Assembly (NCBI GenBank): GCA_014526335.1
Contig: JACTAT010000217.1
Coordinates: 463,482 to 527,481 of the forward strand
DNA length: 64,000 nt
Reading direction: 5' to 3'
Source: Chrysaora quinquecirrha
Taxonomy: Eukaryota > Cnidaria > Scyphozoa > Semaeostomeae > Pelagiidae
How positions within the stretch are numbered: the first letter of the stretch is position 1; each line of letters begins with the position of its first letter. Under the pieces are notes generated by a model, which worked only from the letters and a program-made list of their open reading frames with translations, had not been told where the DNA came from and searched no databases. Positions 11,298-24,345 of the stretch are shown here, piece after piece. Both the position numbers and the translations under genes were made by a program.

Positions 11298-12520
11298 CAC
11301 TCTTTTTTATAAGAAACCCTGTAGTACTTACTAAAACGCAGAACCACCCAAAACAACCCAAAACCACCCAAAAAAGTCTAACTTACTGTTAAATCATTGA
11401 TTTTAGGAAGAATCCCTGAAATCCCCACAAATTCAACATATGCTTTGAAATATTTCTCTTTTAAATTCTTCTTTTGCCTTGGGAGTTTCGTTGTCATAGA
11501 AGGTCAGAAAGGCAGCACGTTTCATCAATAAATATACCTTTGGGAAAGGCATGCATTGTCTGGAACAGGTGCTGCATATCTCAAAATATCCACTCAAAAT
11601 ATCTAGTAAGACTCCGGAGAAAGGAGTGGCTGTAATAACGGTGTGTTAGAAGTCATGGGTAGTGATCTTTAATTTCCTTTTAAACGAAAATATTTTCAAG
11701 AATTTTTTTATCAAAACTGTAAATCTTAGCAATAGGTGTACAGGTCTGCAGGGCTGCAAAGTGAATGAATGCCAGAATGAAATGCCCCTTGCTCGAATCA
11801 TCTCACAATTGTGCGATAATCATTCTACATTAAAAAAATTCTAATGGAAGATAGGCTTGAAAAGCTGCAGGTGATTAAATAGGCCCCTGAGAGCAATTCA
11901 CAAAAGATTTGTCCACCATTCCGAGAATTGATAGCTAACAATGCATATTGTTTACGCTTTTCGCCCCAAGAGGAAAGACAAATTTACAATGGAGGGATGA
12001 TGTTTTGAAGAAAATTAAGGATTTCGAGGGGCTTTCTGCTCCTCAATGAGGGAAAATGACATTTTGGCTAGTTTTGGGTGATTTTGGGTTGTTTTGATCC
12101 AATTATTGGTCATTTTGGGTGGTTTTGGCTGGTTTTGGGTCGTTTTGGCTGGTTTTGGGTCGTTTTGGGTTGTTCCACATTTTAGTAAGTACATAAGAAA
12201 CCCATTTATAAGAAACTCAGTACTGAGTTCAAAATTGGTTAAGAAACTTTCAGTTCTTGACCAAAAATGATAAGAAACTCGTAGGTTGCAACAATCTTTA
12301 GAATCAGAAATATAGTATCGAAAACAACTTTTATAACATAAATGTCTATTTTTGCAAAAAAAACAGCTGATGTAAACATGAATTGTATCAATTACCTGTT
12401 TTGGCACTAAAAAAATTTTGATCCCTACAAAACTGCTAAAAAACTTTCAGTACCAAAATTGTTCAAAAATTAAGAAACTTTGGGTACTGAAAAAATCTTA
12501 GTTTCTTATAAAAAAGATTG
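11298..12520. mobile_element. Long composite member of the TA-target MITE family
   Basis: Starts cactcttttttataagaaac after TA and ends gtttcttataaaaaagattg before TA. Internally, a run of aaccacccaaaac words (about 11341-11375) is inverted against a longer ttttgggtggttttgg run (about 12095-12175), each followed by tttagtaagtac. It looks like a nested or rearranged pair of family members. No transposase ORF. Confidence 0.55.
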
Positions 12521-12957
12521 TATTCCTTATAGGCCTATAGATATAGTTTCATGCCAAAAACAGTTGACTTTATTCTTGAAATTCAATTCTTTACGGGATC
12601 AAAACCTCAGATTTATTATTGGTGATACCATTTTAGCCAATATTTAGAATTTTTTAGTCAACTAAACCAGGGACGCCAGAAGCACTGGGACAGCACTATG
12701 CCCTCCTTGTAATCTAAGAAATGCTTTTCGTTTCATTATGAGTTAAGTTTCTCAAAGCCCACACAAAGCATTGACAAACTTTACATTCGTCTGCAAGAGC
12801 TCCATTCAGACGAGGAGTTTCACTGTCTTTTTCTGCGACAAAAAATCTATCAGCAATCAAAAGGAGCTGTGAAACAAGCAGTGCAAAAGAGAAGAGAGCC
12901 ACCACTGCCCCCGCCGCCCCAAATTGCTTCTGGCGCCCCTGAACTAAACAGAAGCTC

Positions 12958-13408
12958 GGGCCTGTTTATATTGACAAAATCATCCCACCTTCCAGCCCGT
13001 CAGCTGAGCAGTGAGACGAATTTTTCTAGAGTTTACATGTAGAATTCCATCCCACCTTATTCCAGTTGCTTGTCTCATATTTCCGCTTTTGTTTAATTTT
13101 GTTTAATTTTCTTTTTGCTTTTGTTTAATTTTGTTTAATTTTTTCATTTTGTCTGGCGCTTGTGCATAATGAGCAATTTCATCCCACCGTCCAGCTTTCA
13201 TCCTTCCTTCCAGCGCTTATATGAGAAAATTTCATCCCACCTAGGTGAGATCCCACCTCTCAACGAGTGAGATCTCACCTGACTGGGATGAAACGTTTTC
13301 CATATAAACAGAAGATGAAAAATACAAAGATTTGTATTGGAAGGTGAGATCTCACCTCTCAGCTACAGGGCTGGAAGGTGGGGTGATTTTCCCAATATAA
13401 ACAGGCCC
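12958..13408. mobile_element. MITE with GGGCCTGTTTATATTG termini
   Basis: The left end gggcctgtttatattg and right end caatataaacaggccc are exact inverted repeats, and pairing continues through a cccaccttccagccc segment. The interior is rich in gtgagatctcacc palindromes and atcccacc words plus a tttgtttaatttt run. Target duplication not readable. Confidence 0.75.
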
Positions 13409-15122
13409 ATAGACACCCCAAACCGCTGATTTGAAGGGGAGGGGCCAGGGGGTAATGGTGATGATTGATTGATTGATGAGCCAAGATATTGGTTGCAACG
13501 TTGCGGGACAAATTTTTGAACTTACAACTTTTTTGCATCTGATGCTCCTTTCCCTCCAGATTGTCTTGACATTTGGGTTTGAACAAGAGAGTTCTTTGAC
13601 ACATAAATCAAGATAACCGAAAATGACAGCTAACAATATTGTGTACAGTGTGTTGATTCTAGTTCTGAGTTCAGGATTCGGTTTAGGATGGCTCCAGATG
13701 AAATGCGGAACACGGAACGAAACAAGGAACGATTCAGTGACTAAAATGCGAAACAACATGTCTAAAATACGGAACAACAATGGTGACTGAAATGCAAAAC
13801 GGTTTTATAACTGACTGAAATACAAAACAACGTCTAAAATACTAAAATACGAAACTACTCATCTGATTTACGGGTAACCGTAACAGTACATGTTTTTGTT
13901 AGACATTTATTTAGTCACGCAACTGATTTTGTGTTGATTCCAGTTCTGGGTTCAGTATTCGGTTCAGGGTTCGGTTCAGGATTGAGTTCAGGACACAGGG
14001 GTCCACATTACGGAGAATAACTTTCGAAAGATGGGATTATCTCTGAGTAGTGCGGGGGATGCTCAGTAGTGTGGAGGGATATCTTTGAGAAGACTGGGGG
14101 TGTTTGCATGGCTATCATGTTAATCAAGCGTAATCAGTTTTAGATACAGTGTTAAAAGACGGGGGCTCGGCAACCCGCATTTTGAAAGAGCTAAGAAATT
14201 GAGCGATTCTTTCAAAATGTGGAAATTTACTAAAAAGAAATACTGTAAAGAAATTTTTCACAGTTTTCGTTTGCTGATCTTTGTATACCTAAAAACGATA
14301 AATGATTGATAAAACGATAAAACGGCATTTCGCAACCTAAAATATCTACCAAGAGAAGTGTGTGGTGTCAATATGAGGTGAATAAAGTTCAGTTAAAATT
14401 GCCAAAAAATGTGAAAAGAAGCTTTCTAGACAGAAAAAGAATTTTTCTGCCTGTTTCGACTTTTTGTGACAATTTGAGCGACTTAATTACTTTTTCGGCT
14501 ACAAACTGCCTAACACAAATGCTATGCCCATTTGGAGCACAGATAGGACGTCAAAATAAGGTGAATAGCCAAACTTTCGGCAAAATGTTTAAAATAATCT
14601 TAGAAATTTCATTTTTATATGGAAGTTGAATTTCTCTCCCAGTCTTATATACGGTAGGATTTCAAATTTTTTAAAACCACAAGATATTAATTTGTCGATG
14701 CGAAAATCATATAAAGCACCCATAAATTAGTCTAGGTGCAAAGTTTTCATATCTTAGCGCTTGTCTTATCAATTTTGTGAGCGTTCAAAGTTTGCGATTT
14801 TATAAGGACTCAGACCGTGTTGGGTAAAAAGTCTCACCAAGTTCGTTTTTTGCGGTCAAATCCTTTATGAAATCGTGTATTTTGAATGCTCTTAAATTAA
14901 GAAAACAAGCGCTAGGACATTGAAACTTTGTCCCTATACTAAGTTTTGTATGCTTTATACGAATTTTGCATCGAAAACTCTTTATCTTGTGCTGTCGACC
15001 GTCTACCGAAGTGATCTATAGCCTTGGAAAAATCCATGCCGTTTATGGCTGTTTTTCGACACAAATACAGTACATCAAAGTGAGGTGAATGATATTTTTG
15101 TAGGCGTAATCTGACAAGGACG
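13409..15122. other. Non-coding stretch with weak repeats
   Basis: About 13700-13855 holds irregular repeats of aaatacgaaacaac type. A word like gtgttgattctagttctg occurs near 13650 and again near 13930, followed by ggttcagg runs. No gene supported. Confidence 0.5.
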
Positions 15123-16560
15123 ATGACGAGAAGACACACGAATACAAGAAACCTACCAACTGGACACCACCACGTAACCTTGACCCAGCACTGGACCTCT
15201 ACATCAACAATATTGAACGCGACATAGAGAAGATTACACCTACAAAAATTTCGACAACCCCACTAAAACTGAACGCACAGCTCTTACACAGTTAACTAAA
15301 CGCACTGACATTGTCATCAAACCCGCTGAAAAAGGGTCTGGTACAGTAGTCATGGACAAACAGTTTTACATAGACGAATGCAACCGACAGCTCAACGACA
15401 CTAATTTCTACAAAAAACTTGACACTGAGCACACCATTTAAGTCACTTGTCTGGTGGCGCTACATTGAAGATATTTTTTTATTTGGACGCACGGACAACA
15501 AAAAATTGCTGACTTTATTGACAATCTTAACAACATTCTTCCCACTATCAAATTCACTAGCGACATCTCCTCCACCTCAACTCACTCCCTTGATGTTACT
15601 GTCACACTCAACATAGACCAAAGCATCTCCACAGACCTTTACATCAAACCGACTGATACCCATCAATATCTGCTCCATTCTTCTGCGCATCCCAAACACA
15701 CCAAGAACTCCATACCATTCAGTCTTGCTTTACGCCTGCGACGCATCTGTTCTGACGGCACGACCTTTACAAAACGAACTACTGAACTGCTTACGTACCA
15801 TACGAACAGAGGTTACAGACCTAAACATGTATGAAACGAAATACGGAAAGCTTCTCGTATTACTAGACAGGACAGCTTAAAGACAAAAAACAAGCAATAG
15901 AACAACAGGACTCCTTTTGTGGTAACCTACCATCCAGGGTTACCTCAATCGGGTCAAATACTTACAAAACATTACACTTCATTTCAGAACTCTGAAGACT
16001 GCAAAGAAGCTTTCCCCCAACCACCAGTACTGAGCTACAGAAGGACGAAAAGCCTAAGGGATCATCTAGTACGTGCGAAGATAAAAAATGACGCAACCAA
16101 CGATCCCAAAGGCGTACACAAGTGCTCGTCCAAGTGCAACTGCTACATATGTACGCACATACGTGACGGGGCCACTACAGTAACATTAACCAACACAGAC
16201 AAAACATTCAACATCAAACAGCGACTGGACTGTAACTCGACCAACGTTATTTACGTCATAAAATGCCTGCGGTGCAGACAGAACAGGGACAAGAACTGCC
16301 AGTACATCGGACAGACGGGAAGACGACTACGAGACCGACTCAACGAGCACCGTAGGGACATTATCAACAAAAGACATGACAAATCCGGGGTTGCAGATCA
16401 CTTCTGTAAACCCGGACACACAGTTGACGACCTACAAATTCTACCCATCCTACAATTACATAACAAACGGGAGAGTGTTAGAAGAGCCAAAGAACAATAT
16501 TTCATTGGCCTAGTTAACACTCTCGCTCCTAACGGACTTAACAGGACTACTGACCGCTAA
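15123..16560 (+). pseudogene. Penelope-like element, internally deleted
   Basis: Plus-strand pieces in family order: WTPPRNLDPALDLYINNIE, then TDIVIKPAEKGSGTVVMDKQ and LNDTNFYKKLDTEHT (reverse transcriptase N-terminal region), then directly SLVWWRYIEDIFLFGRTDNK (the usual YIDD catalytic motif reading YIED), then LDVTVTL, DLYIKPTDTHQYLLHSS and SLALRLRRICS, and finally the GIY-YIG domain. The central palm segment is missing near 15437 and several frameshifts are present, so the element is inactive. Confidence 0.85.
15901..16560 (+). pseudogene. GIY-YIG endonuclease domain of the Penelope-like element
   Basis: An open frame of about 220 codons follows a TAG at 15898-15900 and has no upstream ATG, so it is the C-terminal part of a broken polyprotein. 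It reads VTYHPGLPQ (linker after the reverse transcriptase), a Cys-rich segment HKCSSKCNCYICTHI, then VIYVIKCLRC...CQYIGQTGRRLRDRLNEHRR and a late Glu in RAKEQYFIGL. These match the GIY, YIG, Arg and Glu elements of GIY-YIG nucleases, with V replacing the first G. In Penelope-like elements this domain nicks target DNA. It is the best preserved part of the element. Confidence 0.85.
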
Positions 16561-17216
16561 CCCACTCTAACCTCTTCTTCCCACTACCTAACTATTTTTA
16601 CCCTCATTACTATTATAATAATTAAGGAGTTTATTTTTTCTTTTCTCATTAATAAAACAATTTTCTATAATTATTAATTTTATTATCATTTCACCGTTAT
16701 GATTATTTATCATTACGACAACATGCACATCTTCCACACCACACCTTGCCACTGTGATGCATCAAACATACCACCAATCAGATTTCACCAACCATAATTC
16801 AAAATAATTGCTTGTTTATACTGTTAAAAATTTTTTTTCGGTTCTATCACACCACTCTGAAGAAGAAATATTAGTTTTAAAAAAATTTTCTAATTCGAAA
16901 CTTTAGTTTATCTTTTGTTTTTGCGTCGCGGTGTTCCTGCTTGGTTTTATATTTATCTCTTCGCCGCAAGAAAAACTTCTACACGCAGCAGCCAGTTAAG
17001 TGGTCTTTCCTTTATCAATTTATAAACGAAGAGTGGGAATTCTCCCAATTTACATATGAAAAAAATACAATAAACCACTGGATGACGGTGAACAAGAAGT
17101 TACAAATGACTAGATATATGTCTTGGCAAGGCCATGTTAGCTAAGCAAGCTTATGAATTTTTGATGTCTTTCTCATACACACATTTTTATGTTCGAAGAA
17201 TTTCCAACATATTGGT
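16561..17216. other. 3' region of the Penelope-like element and unassigned DNA
   Basis: AT-rich trailer after the GIY-YIG stop, with the hammerhead-like motif described separately. Nothing else recognised. Confidence 0.4.
16857..16901 (+). other. Possible hammerhead-like core downstream of the Penelope-like element
   Basis: CTGAAGA fits the hammerhead CUGANGA core and is followed, after a segment in which attag and ctaat can pair, by CGAAAC. Hammerhead motifs are known from Penelope-like elements. Stems I and III are not evident, so this is a weak call. Confidence 0.25.
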
Positions 17217-17655
17217 GTGGGGTGGATGTCACTCACTCACTCACTAACTCACCCACTCACTCACTGACTTACAAAATTACTAACTAACCAACGCTTGAAC
17301 AAAGGAAAACGTGTAACAATAGGGCCATTGTCAAGAATGCCATTAGGGCCATCGTCTCGGCCATTGAAGCACAATTTGCGGTTATTTAAGGAACGGCACC
17401 ACCACCACAAGCATCCCTAAAACCATCACCACGACCATCCCTATCACCACCACCACAACCAACCCTACAACCATCACCTGGACCACCCCTATCACCACCA
17501 CTACAACCACCCCTTCAGCACCACAACCACCTCTACCACCACCACCACACCCACCATACCACCACAATCACCCCTATCAACCAGGATCATGATCATCGTG
17601 TTCATCATCATAACCACCATCATTATCATCATAATCATTATCATCATCGTTGTGC
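17217..17655. repeat. Simple-sequence cluster
   Basis: Three neighbouring tracts: (cact)n-like at about 17228-17272, (acc)n-like with interruptions at about 17395-17575, and (atc)n-like at about 17585-17655. Any ORF here is a by-product of the repeats. Confidence 0.9.
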
Positions 17656-18000
17656 ATACCAATAAACATCTTTCATCATTTGACCGAAATAGCTATATTC
17701 AACCAGAGTCGTTCTTCGAACATGCCCATAGGGCCCCTATGTTTTAATAAGAATACAGTCTATGTGAATACTGAGGCTCAAAATCGCTGAAATTTAAGAA
17801 TTAATAAAGCCAAGCTCAAGCCTCATGAAGACATTTCTCTTCGATTTTCACAAAGCAAAAAATGTTATTGTGGCGCTGTATTTGTTTTGCAATACACATT
17901 GGGCTGCATTGGTTTAATGAGATAGGCGGAGCTGAAATAGTACCTTATCTACCTTTGGATCAGGTTTTTTGGCTTTTTATCATAATATGGTATATGACAA

Positions 18001-18345
18001 AAATTTGACGAGTGTGCTAAATTACGTGCCATACATGCCACATTTTCTTATGTACCTTTCCAAAGCTTTGTACGTTTCAACGTGCCTACATGCCACATTT
18101 TCTTACGTACCTACATGCCAAAGCTTTGTACGTGCCAACGTGCCTACATGCCACATTTTCTTACGTGCCTACGTGCCAAAGCTTTGTACGTGTCAACGTG
18201 CCTACATGCCACATTTTCTTACGTGCCAAGGCCAACGTGCCAAAGTGCCTACGTACGATATTTTCTTACGTGCAAACCTGCCAAATTTTGTACGTGCCAA
18301 CGTGCCTACATTCCGTTTTACGTGCCAAAGCTTCTTACACTTCAA
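18001..18345 (+). repeat. 58-bp GTGCC-rich minisatellite, left of tRNA array
   Basis: cgtgcctacatgccacattt starts at 18081, 18139 and 18197, giving a 58-bp period; flanking units are partial. Each unit mixes acgtgcc words with acattttctt and aaagctttgtacg. The left edge aaatttgacgagtgtgctaa reappears inverted at 50459-50485, right of the tRNA array. Confidence 0.85.
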
Positions 18346-19673
18346 TGTAGGTTCCAATTATAGGTGCCAACCTGTCGCCGCAGGGAATCTTTAAACGAAA
18401 TTCTACTCGTGGGGATTACTCCGCTGTCCACATTCGACCCTGGTATCGGCCTTGTCTATTCGCAATTTGATTGGCTGTTCAAACAATAGATAATTTAAGT
18501 GACGTCACAGTTTCTTCAAAATTTCACACCAAAATAGGTCGAAAACTATGTGAAAAAACATCTATAAAAACCAAAAAATGATGCTACATGAGATATTGTA
18601 TCTTGCCTGATAGTTATCAATGAAATTCTTTGCGTTTCCTTTCAAAGAACAACTGCTTTTAGAACCTTCATCATGTTTTGATGCCTAGGCCAAATTTGCC
18701 AGTATTTTGGCAGATTTTCGTGGCCGGTACCAGGGACCAAATCGATTTGACGGTTGAGATTCGATGAAATTCGATTTGTCCCCTGGGGACGAGGTTGTCG
18801 CAAGGGTTTATGGCAATTGGTAAAATGAGTGACCGTACCAAGTGAATCTTTGAAGCCTTGCTGTGACTGTTCTTCCATCGTGAGGTTTGTGCCCCCTTTT
18901 TCCAATTTCGCTTAACCAACGCGGCTTTGAATTTCCTTTTCTTAACCGACCATTTGATTGGTAATGGATCCCAGGAAATTAATGTTGTCAACTTTAATAA
19001 AAGGGGTAGGTACTTAACTGGTGGGGAATCTTTTTCAACTGGTGTGGAAATGTGAGGGCCTGGTGGGGATTTTCTCACTAGTTTGTATGTTAAAAGATCC
19101 CTATGCCGTCGTATCATCTACGTATCATTACAGTCTTTTACTTTATTAAACAGTGTTTATTATTTGTTCATTATTATTTATCATTTATATTTATAACAAA
19201 AAAATTGTTAGGCCAAAGATTGCTTTAAAATACGTGTATAAAAAGCGTTTACCCTATCTGCATTCAAAAGGAACGCCATAAGCCCTCCGCATTTCTCACA
19301 GCTGCCCTTCGAAATTTTCAAATGTCCAAAAAGTAGACTTTTGCGCGCACATCTTAGTATTAGTTCAGTCTTGAAAAAGTACCGTATTTCAGAAAAAAAA
19401 ATCAACCATATCGTCGGTCGAACTTTCGAACATATTTTGCACGTTAATTAGAAATTTCACCTTCAAAACGACCACTTAAAACATCTTTGCATTTTAAAAA
19501 TACTTGACCACTGTGTAATGACTAACCCCAACAGGAACTCTTTAAAGGTTCCTTGATTGGGTGGGTACTCTATTGTAGTTTTCGGAAAAGCTGCAATAGG
19601 CTAATGGAAAAGTAGAGCGAATGGGGTTCTGCTCATAGTCATTATGGTCTAGTCAGGTTTAAAGGCAAATAAA
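18346..19673. other. Unassigned DNA between minisatellite and tRNA array
   Basis: About 1.3 kb without a supportable gene. A gattggct CCAAT-like word and gtgacgtcac lie near 18470-18505. A minus-strand ORF of 148 codons at 18671-19117 has no recognisable domain and is not called. Confidence 0.4.
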
Positions 19674-20622
19674 ATGGTTGCCTTCCAAGCAATCTATCCG
19701 GGTTCCACTCCGGCCGACACATAATTATTAAGATATCATTTTTCATTAAGAGAATACTATTTCAACCAAACGAAAAAGTAAATCAACTATTTCCCGTTTA
19801 AAATTCAAAAAGCGTTGGTGGTGTAGTTGTCAGCATTGTTGCCTTCCACGCAATCGATCCGGGTTCAACTCCCGGCCGACGCATAATATTTAAGATATCA
19901 TTTTGCAGTAAGAAAAAACTATTTCAACCAAACAAAAAAGTAAATCAACTATTTCCCCTTTAAAATTCAAAAAGCGTTGGTGGTGTAGCGGTTAGCATGG
20001 TTGCCTTCCAAGCAATCGATCCGGGTTCCACTCCCGGCCGACGCATAATTATTAAGATATCATTTTGCATTAAGAGAATACTATTTCAAACCAAACGGAA
20101 AAGTAAATCAACTATTTCCCCTTAAAAATTCAACAAGCGTTGGTGGTGTAGCGGTTAGCATGGTTGCCTTCCAAGCAATCGATCCAGGTTCCACTCCCGG
20201 CCGAGGCATAATTATTGAGATATCATTTTGCATTAAGAGAATACTATTTCGAACCAAATGGAAAAGTAAATCAACTATTTCCCCTTAAAAATTCAACAAG
20301 CGTTGGTGGTGTAGCGGTTAGCATGGTTGCCTTCCAAGCAATCGATCCGGGTTCCACTCTCCCGAGGAATAATTATTAAGATATCATTTTGCATTAAGAG
20401 AATACTATTTCGAACCAAATGGAAAAGTAAATCAACTATTTCCCCTTAAAAATTCAACAAGCGTTGGTGGTGTAGCGGTTAGCATGGTTTCCTTCCAAGC
20501 AATCGATCCGGGTTCCACTCCCGGCCGACGCATAATTATTAAGACATCATTTTGCATTAAGAGAATACTATTTCAACCAAACGAAAAAGTAAATCAACTA
20601 TTTCCCCTTTAAAATTCAAAAA

Positions 20623-20694
20623 GCGTTGGTGGTGTAGTGGTTAGCATGGTTGCCTTCCAAGCAATCGATCCGGGTTCAACTCCCGGCCGACGCT
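20623..20694 (+). tRNA. tRNA-Gly(UCC), near-consensus
   Basis: All stems intact. D-loop agtgg instead of agcgg, and discriminator base T instead of A, which could weaken charging. Confidence 0.7.
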
Positions 20695-21108
20695 TAATAT
20701 TTAAGATATCATTTTGCAGTAAGAAAAAACCATTTCAACCAAACGAAAAAGTAAATCAACTATTTCCCCTTTAAAATTCATAAAGCGTTGGTGGTTTAGC
20801 GGTTAGCATGGTTGCCTTCCAAGCAATCGATCCGGGTTCAACTCCAAGCCGACGCATAATTCTTAAAATATTTTTTTGCAGTAAGAAAAGACTATTTAAC
20901 CAAACGAAAAAGTAAATCAACTATTTCCCCTTAAAAATTCAACAAGCGTTGGTGGATAAGCGGTTAGCATGGTTGCCTTCCAAGCAATCGATCCGGGTTC
21001 CACTCCCGGCCGAGGCAAAATTATTAAGATATCATTTTGCATTAAGAGAATACTATTTCAAACCAAACGAAAAAGTAAATAAACTATTTCCCCTTTAAAA
21101 TTCAAAAA

Positions 21109-22476
21109 GTGTTGGTGGTGTAGCGGTTAGCATGGTTGCCTTCCAAGCAATCGATCCGGGTTCCACTCCCGGCCGAGGCATAATTCTTAAAATATTATTT
21201 TGCAGTAAGAAAAAGCTATTTCAAACCAAACGGAAAAGTAAATCAACTATTTCCCCTTAAAAATTCAACAAGCGTTGGTGGTGTAGCGGTTAGCATGGTT
21301 GCCTTCCAAGCAATCGATCCAGGTTCCACTCCCGGCCGAGGCATAATTATTAAGATATCATTTTGCAGTAAGAAAAAACTATTTCAACCAAACAAAAAAG
21401 TAAATCAACTATTTCCCCTTTAAAATTCAAAAAGCGTTGGTGGTGTAGCGGTTAGCATGGTTGCCTTCCAAGCAATCGATCCGGGTTCCACTCCCGGCCG
21501 ACGCATAATTATTAAGATATCACTTTGCATTAAGAGAATACTATTTCAAACCAAACGGAAAAGTAAATCAACTATTTCCCCTTAAAAATTCAACAAGTGT
21601 TGGTGGTGTAGCGGTTAGCATGGTTGCCTTCCAAGCAATCGATCCGGGTTCCACTCCCCCGAGGAATAATTATTAAGATATCATTTTGCATTAAGAGAAT
21701 ACTATTTCGAACCAAATGGAAAAGTAAATCAACTATTTCCCCTTAAAAATTCAACAAGCGTTGGTGGTGTAGCGGTTAGCATGGTTTCCTTCCAAGCAAT
21801 CGATCCGGGTTCCACTCCCGGCCAATGCATAATTATTAAGACATCATTTTGCATTAAGAGAATACTATTTCAACCAAACGAAAAAGTAAATAAACTATTT
21901 CCCTTTAAAATTCAAAAGTGTTGGTGGTGTAGCGGTTAGCATGGTTGCCTTCCAAGCAATCGATCCGGGTTCCACTCCCGGCCGAGGCATAATTCTTAAA
22001 ATATTATTTTGCAGTAAGAAAAAGCTATTTCAAACCAAACGGAAAAGTAAATCAACTATTTCCCCTTAAAAATTCAACAAGCGTTGGTGGTGTAGCGGTT
22101 AGCATGGTTGCCTTCCAAGCAATCGATCCAGGTTCCACTCCCAGCCGAGGCATAATTATTAAGATATCATTTTGCATTAAGAAAATACTATTTCAAACCA
22201 AATGGAAAAGTAAATCAACTATTTCCCCTTAAAAATTCAACAAGCGTTGGTGGTTTAGCGGTTAGCATGGTTGCCTTCCAAGCAATCTATCCGGGCTCCA
22301 CTCCGGCCGACACATAATTATTAAGATATCATTTTGCATTAAGAGAATACTATTTCAACCAAACGAAAAAGTAAATCAACTATTTCCCCTTTAAAATTCA
22401 AAAAGCGTTGGTGGTGTAGCGGTTAGCATGGTTGCCTTCCAAGCAATCGATCCAGGTTCAACTCCCGGCCGACGCA
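21109..22476 (+). repeat. Nine-unit array block, first copy
   Basis: The units starting at 21109, 21272, 21434, 21597, 21758, 21918, 22081, 22244 and 22405 match, in order and in private variants, those from 24346 to 25642. The offset is 3235-3237 bp, twenty units. Confidence 0.85.
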
Positions 22477-23534
22477 TAATATTTAAGATATCATTTTGCA
22501 GTAAGAAAAAACCATTTCAACGAAACGAAAAAGTAAATCAAGTATCAACCATTTCCCCTTTAAAATTCAACAAGCGTTGGTGGTGTAGAGTTTAGCATCG
22601 TTGCCTTCCAAGCAATCGATCCGGGTTCAACTCCCGGCAGACGCATAATTCTTAAGATATCATTTTGCAGTAAGAAAAAACCATTTCAACCAAACCAAAA
22701 AGTAAATCAACTATTTCCCCATAAAATTCAAAAAGCGTTGGTGGTGTAGTGGTTAGCATGGTTGCCTTCCAAGCAATCGATCCGGGTTCAACTCCCAGCC
22801 GACGCAAAATTCTTAAAATATTATTTTGCAGTAAGAAAAAACTATTTAACCAAACGAAAAAGTAAATCAACTATTTCCCCTTAAAAATTCAAAAAGCGTT
22901 GGTGGTATAGCGGTTAGCATGGTTGCCTTCCAAGCAATCGATCTGCGTTCAACTCCCAGCCGACGCATAATTCTTAAAATATTATTTTGCAGTAAGAAAA
23001 AACTATTTCGAACCAAATGGAAAAGTAAATCAACTATTACCCCTTAAAAATTCAACAAGCGTTGGTGGTGTAGCGGTTAGCATGGTTGCCTTCCAAGCAA
23101 TCGATCCGGGTTCCACTCCCGGCCGACGCATAATTATTAAGATATCATTTTGCATTAAGAGAATACTATTTCAAACCAAACGGAAAAGTAAATCAACTAT
23201 TTCCCCTTAAAAATTCAACAAGCGTTGGTGGATAAGCGGTTAGCATGGTTGCCTTCCAAGCAATCGATCCGGGTTCCACTCCCGGCCGAGGCATAATCAT
23301 TAAGATATCATTTTGCATTAAGAGAATACTATTTCAAACCAAATGGAAAAGTAAATCAACTATTTCCCCTTAAAAATTCAACAAGCGTTGGTGGTGTAGC
23401 GGTTGGCATGGTTGCCTTCCAAGCAATCTATCCGGGCTCCACTCCGGCCGACACATAATTATTAAGATATCATTTTGCATTAAGAGAATACTTTTTCAAC
23501 CAAACGAAAAAGTAACCCCTTTAAAATTCAAAAA

Positions 23535-23606
23535 GCGTTGGTGGTGTAGCGGTTAGCATGGTTGCCTTCCAAGCAATCGATCCGGGTTCAACTCCCGGCC
23601 GACGCA
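23535..23606 (+). tRNA. tRNA-Gly(UCC), consensus copy 1
   Basis: Identical to the array consensus over all 72 nt. The spacer before it is shortened (gtaacccctttaaaattc) and the one after is the gcagtaag type. Confidence 0.9.
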
Positions 23607-24345
23607 TAATATTTATAATATCATTTTGCAGTAAGAAAAAACCATTTCAACCAAACGAAAAAGTAAATCAAGTATCAAACTATGTCCCCTTTAAAATTCA
23701 ACAAGCGTTGGTGGTGTAGCGTTTAGCATCGTTGCCTTCCAAGCAATCGATCGAGGTTCAACTCCCGGCAGACGCATAATTCTTAAGATATCATTTTGCA
23801 TTAAGAGAATACAATTTCAAACCAAACGGAAAAGTAACCCCTTTAAAATTCAAAAAGCGTTGGTGGTGTAGCGGTTAGCATGGTTGCCTTCCGAGCAATC
23901 GATCCGGGTTCCACTCCCGGCCGACGCATAATTATTAAGATATCATTTTGCATTAAGAGAATACTATTTCAAACCAAACGAAAAAGTAAATAAACTATTT
24001 CCCCTTTAAAATTCAAAAAGTGTTGGTGGTGTAGCGGTTAGCATGGTTGCCTTCCAAGCAATCGATCCGGGTTCCACTCCCGGCCGAGGCATAATTCTTA
24101 AAATATTATTTTGCAGTAAGAAAAAGCTATTTCAAACCAAACGGAAAAGTAAATCAACTATTTCCCCTTAAAAATTCAACAAGCGTTGGTGGTGTAGCGG
24201 TTAGCATGGTTGCCTTCCGAGCAATCGATCCGGGTTCCACTCCCGGCCGACGCATAATTATTAAGATATCATTTTGCATTAAGAGAATACTATTTCAAAC
24301 CAAACGAAAAAGTAAATAAACTATTTCCCCTTTAAAATTCAAAAA

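Noticed and set aside
12015..13780. ORFs of 130-142 codons on the minus strand
   Set aside because: They coincide with MITE termini and lysine/proline-rich translations of tttt/ggg repeats; no protein family resemblance.
18671..19117. Minus-strand ORF of 148 codons left of the tRNA array
   Set aside because: No recognisable domain, unusual composition and no splice or promoter context; may be chance or an unrecognised repeat, so not called as a gene.
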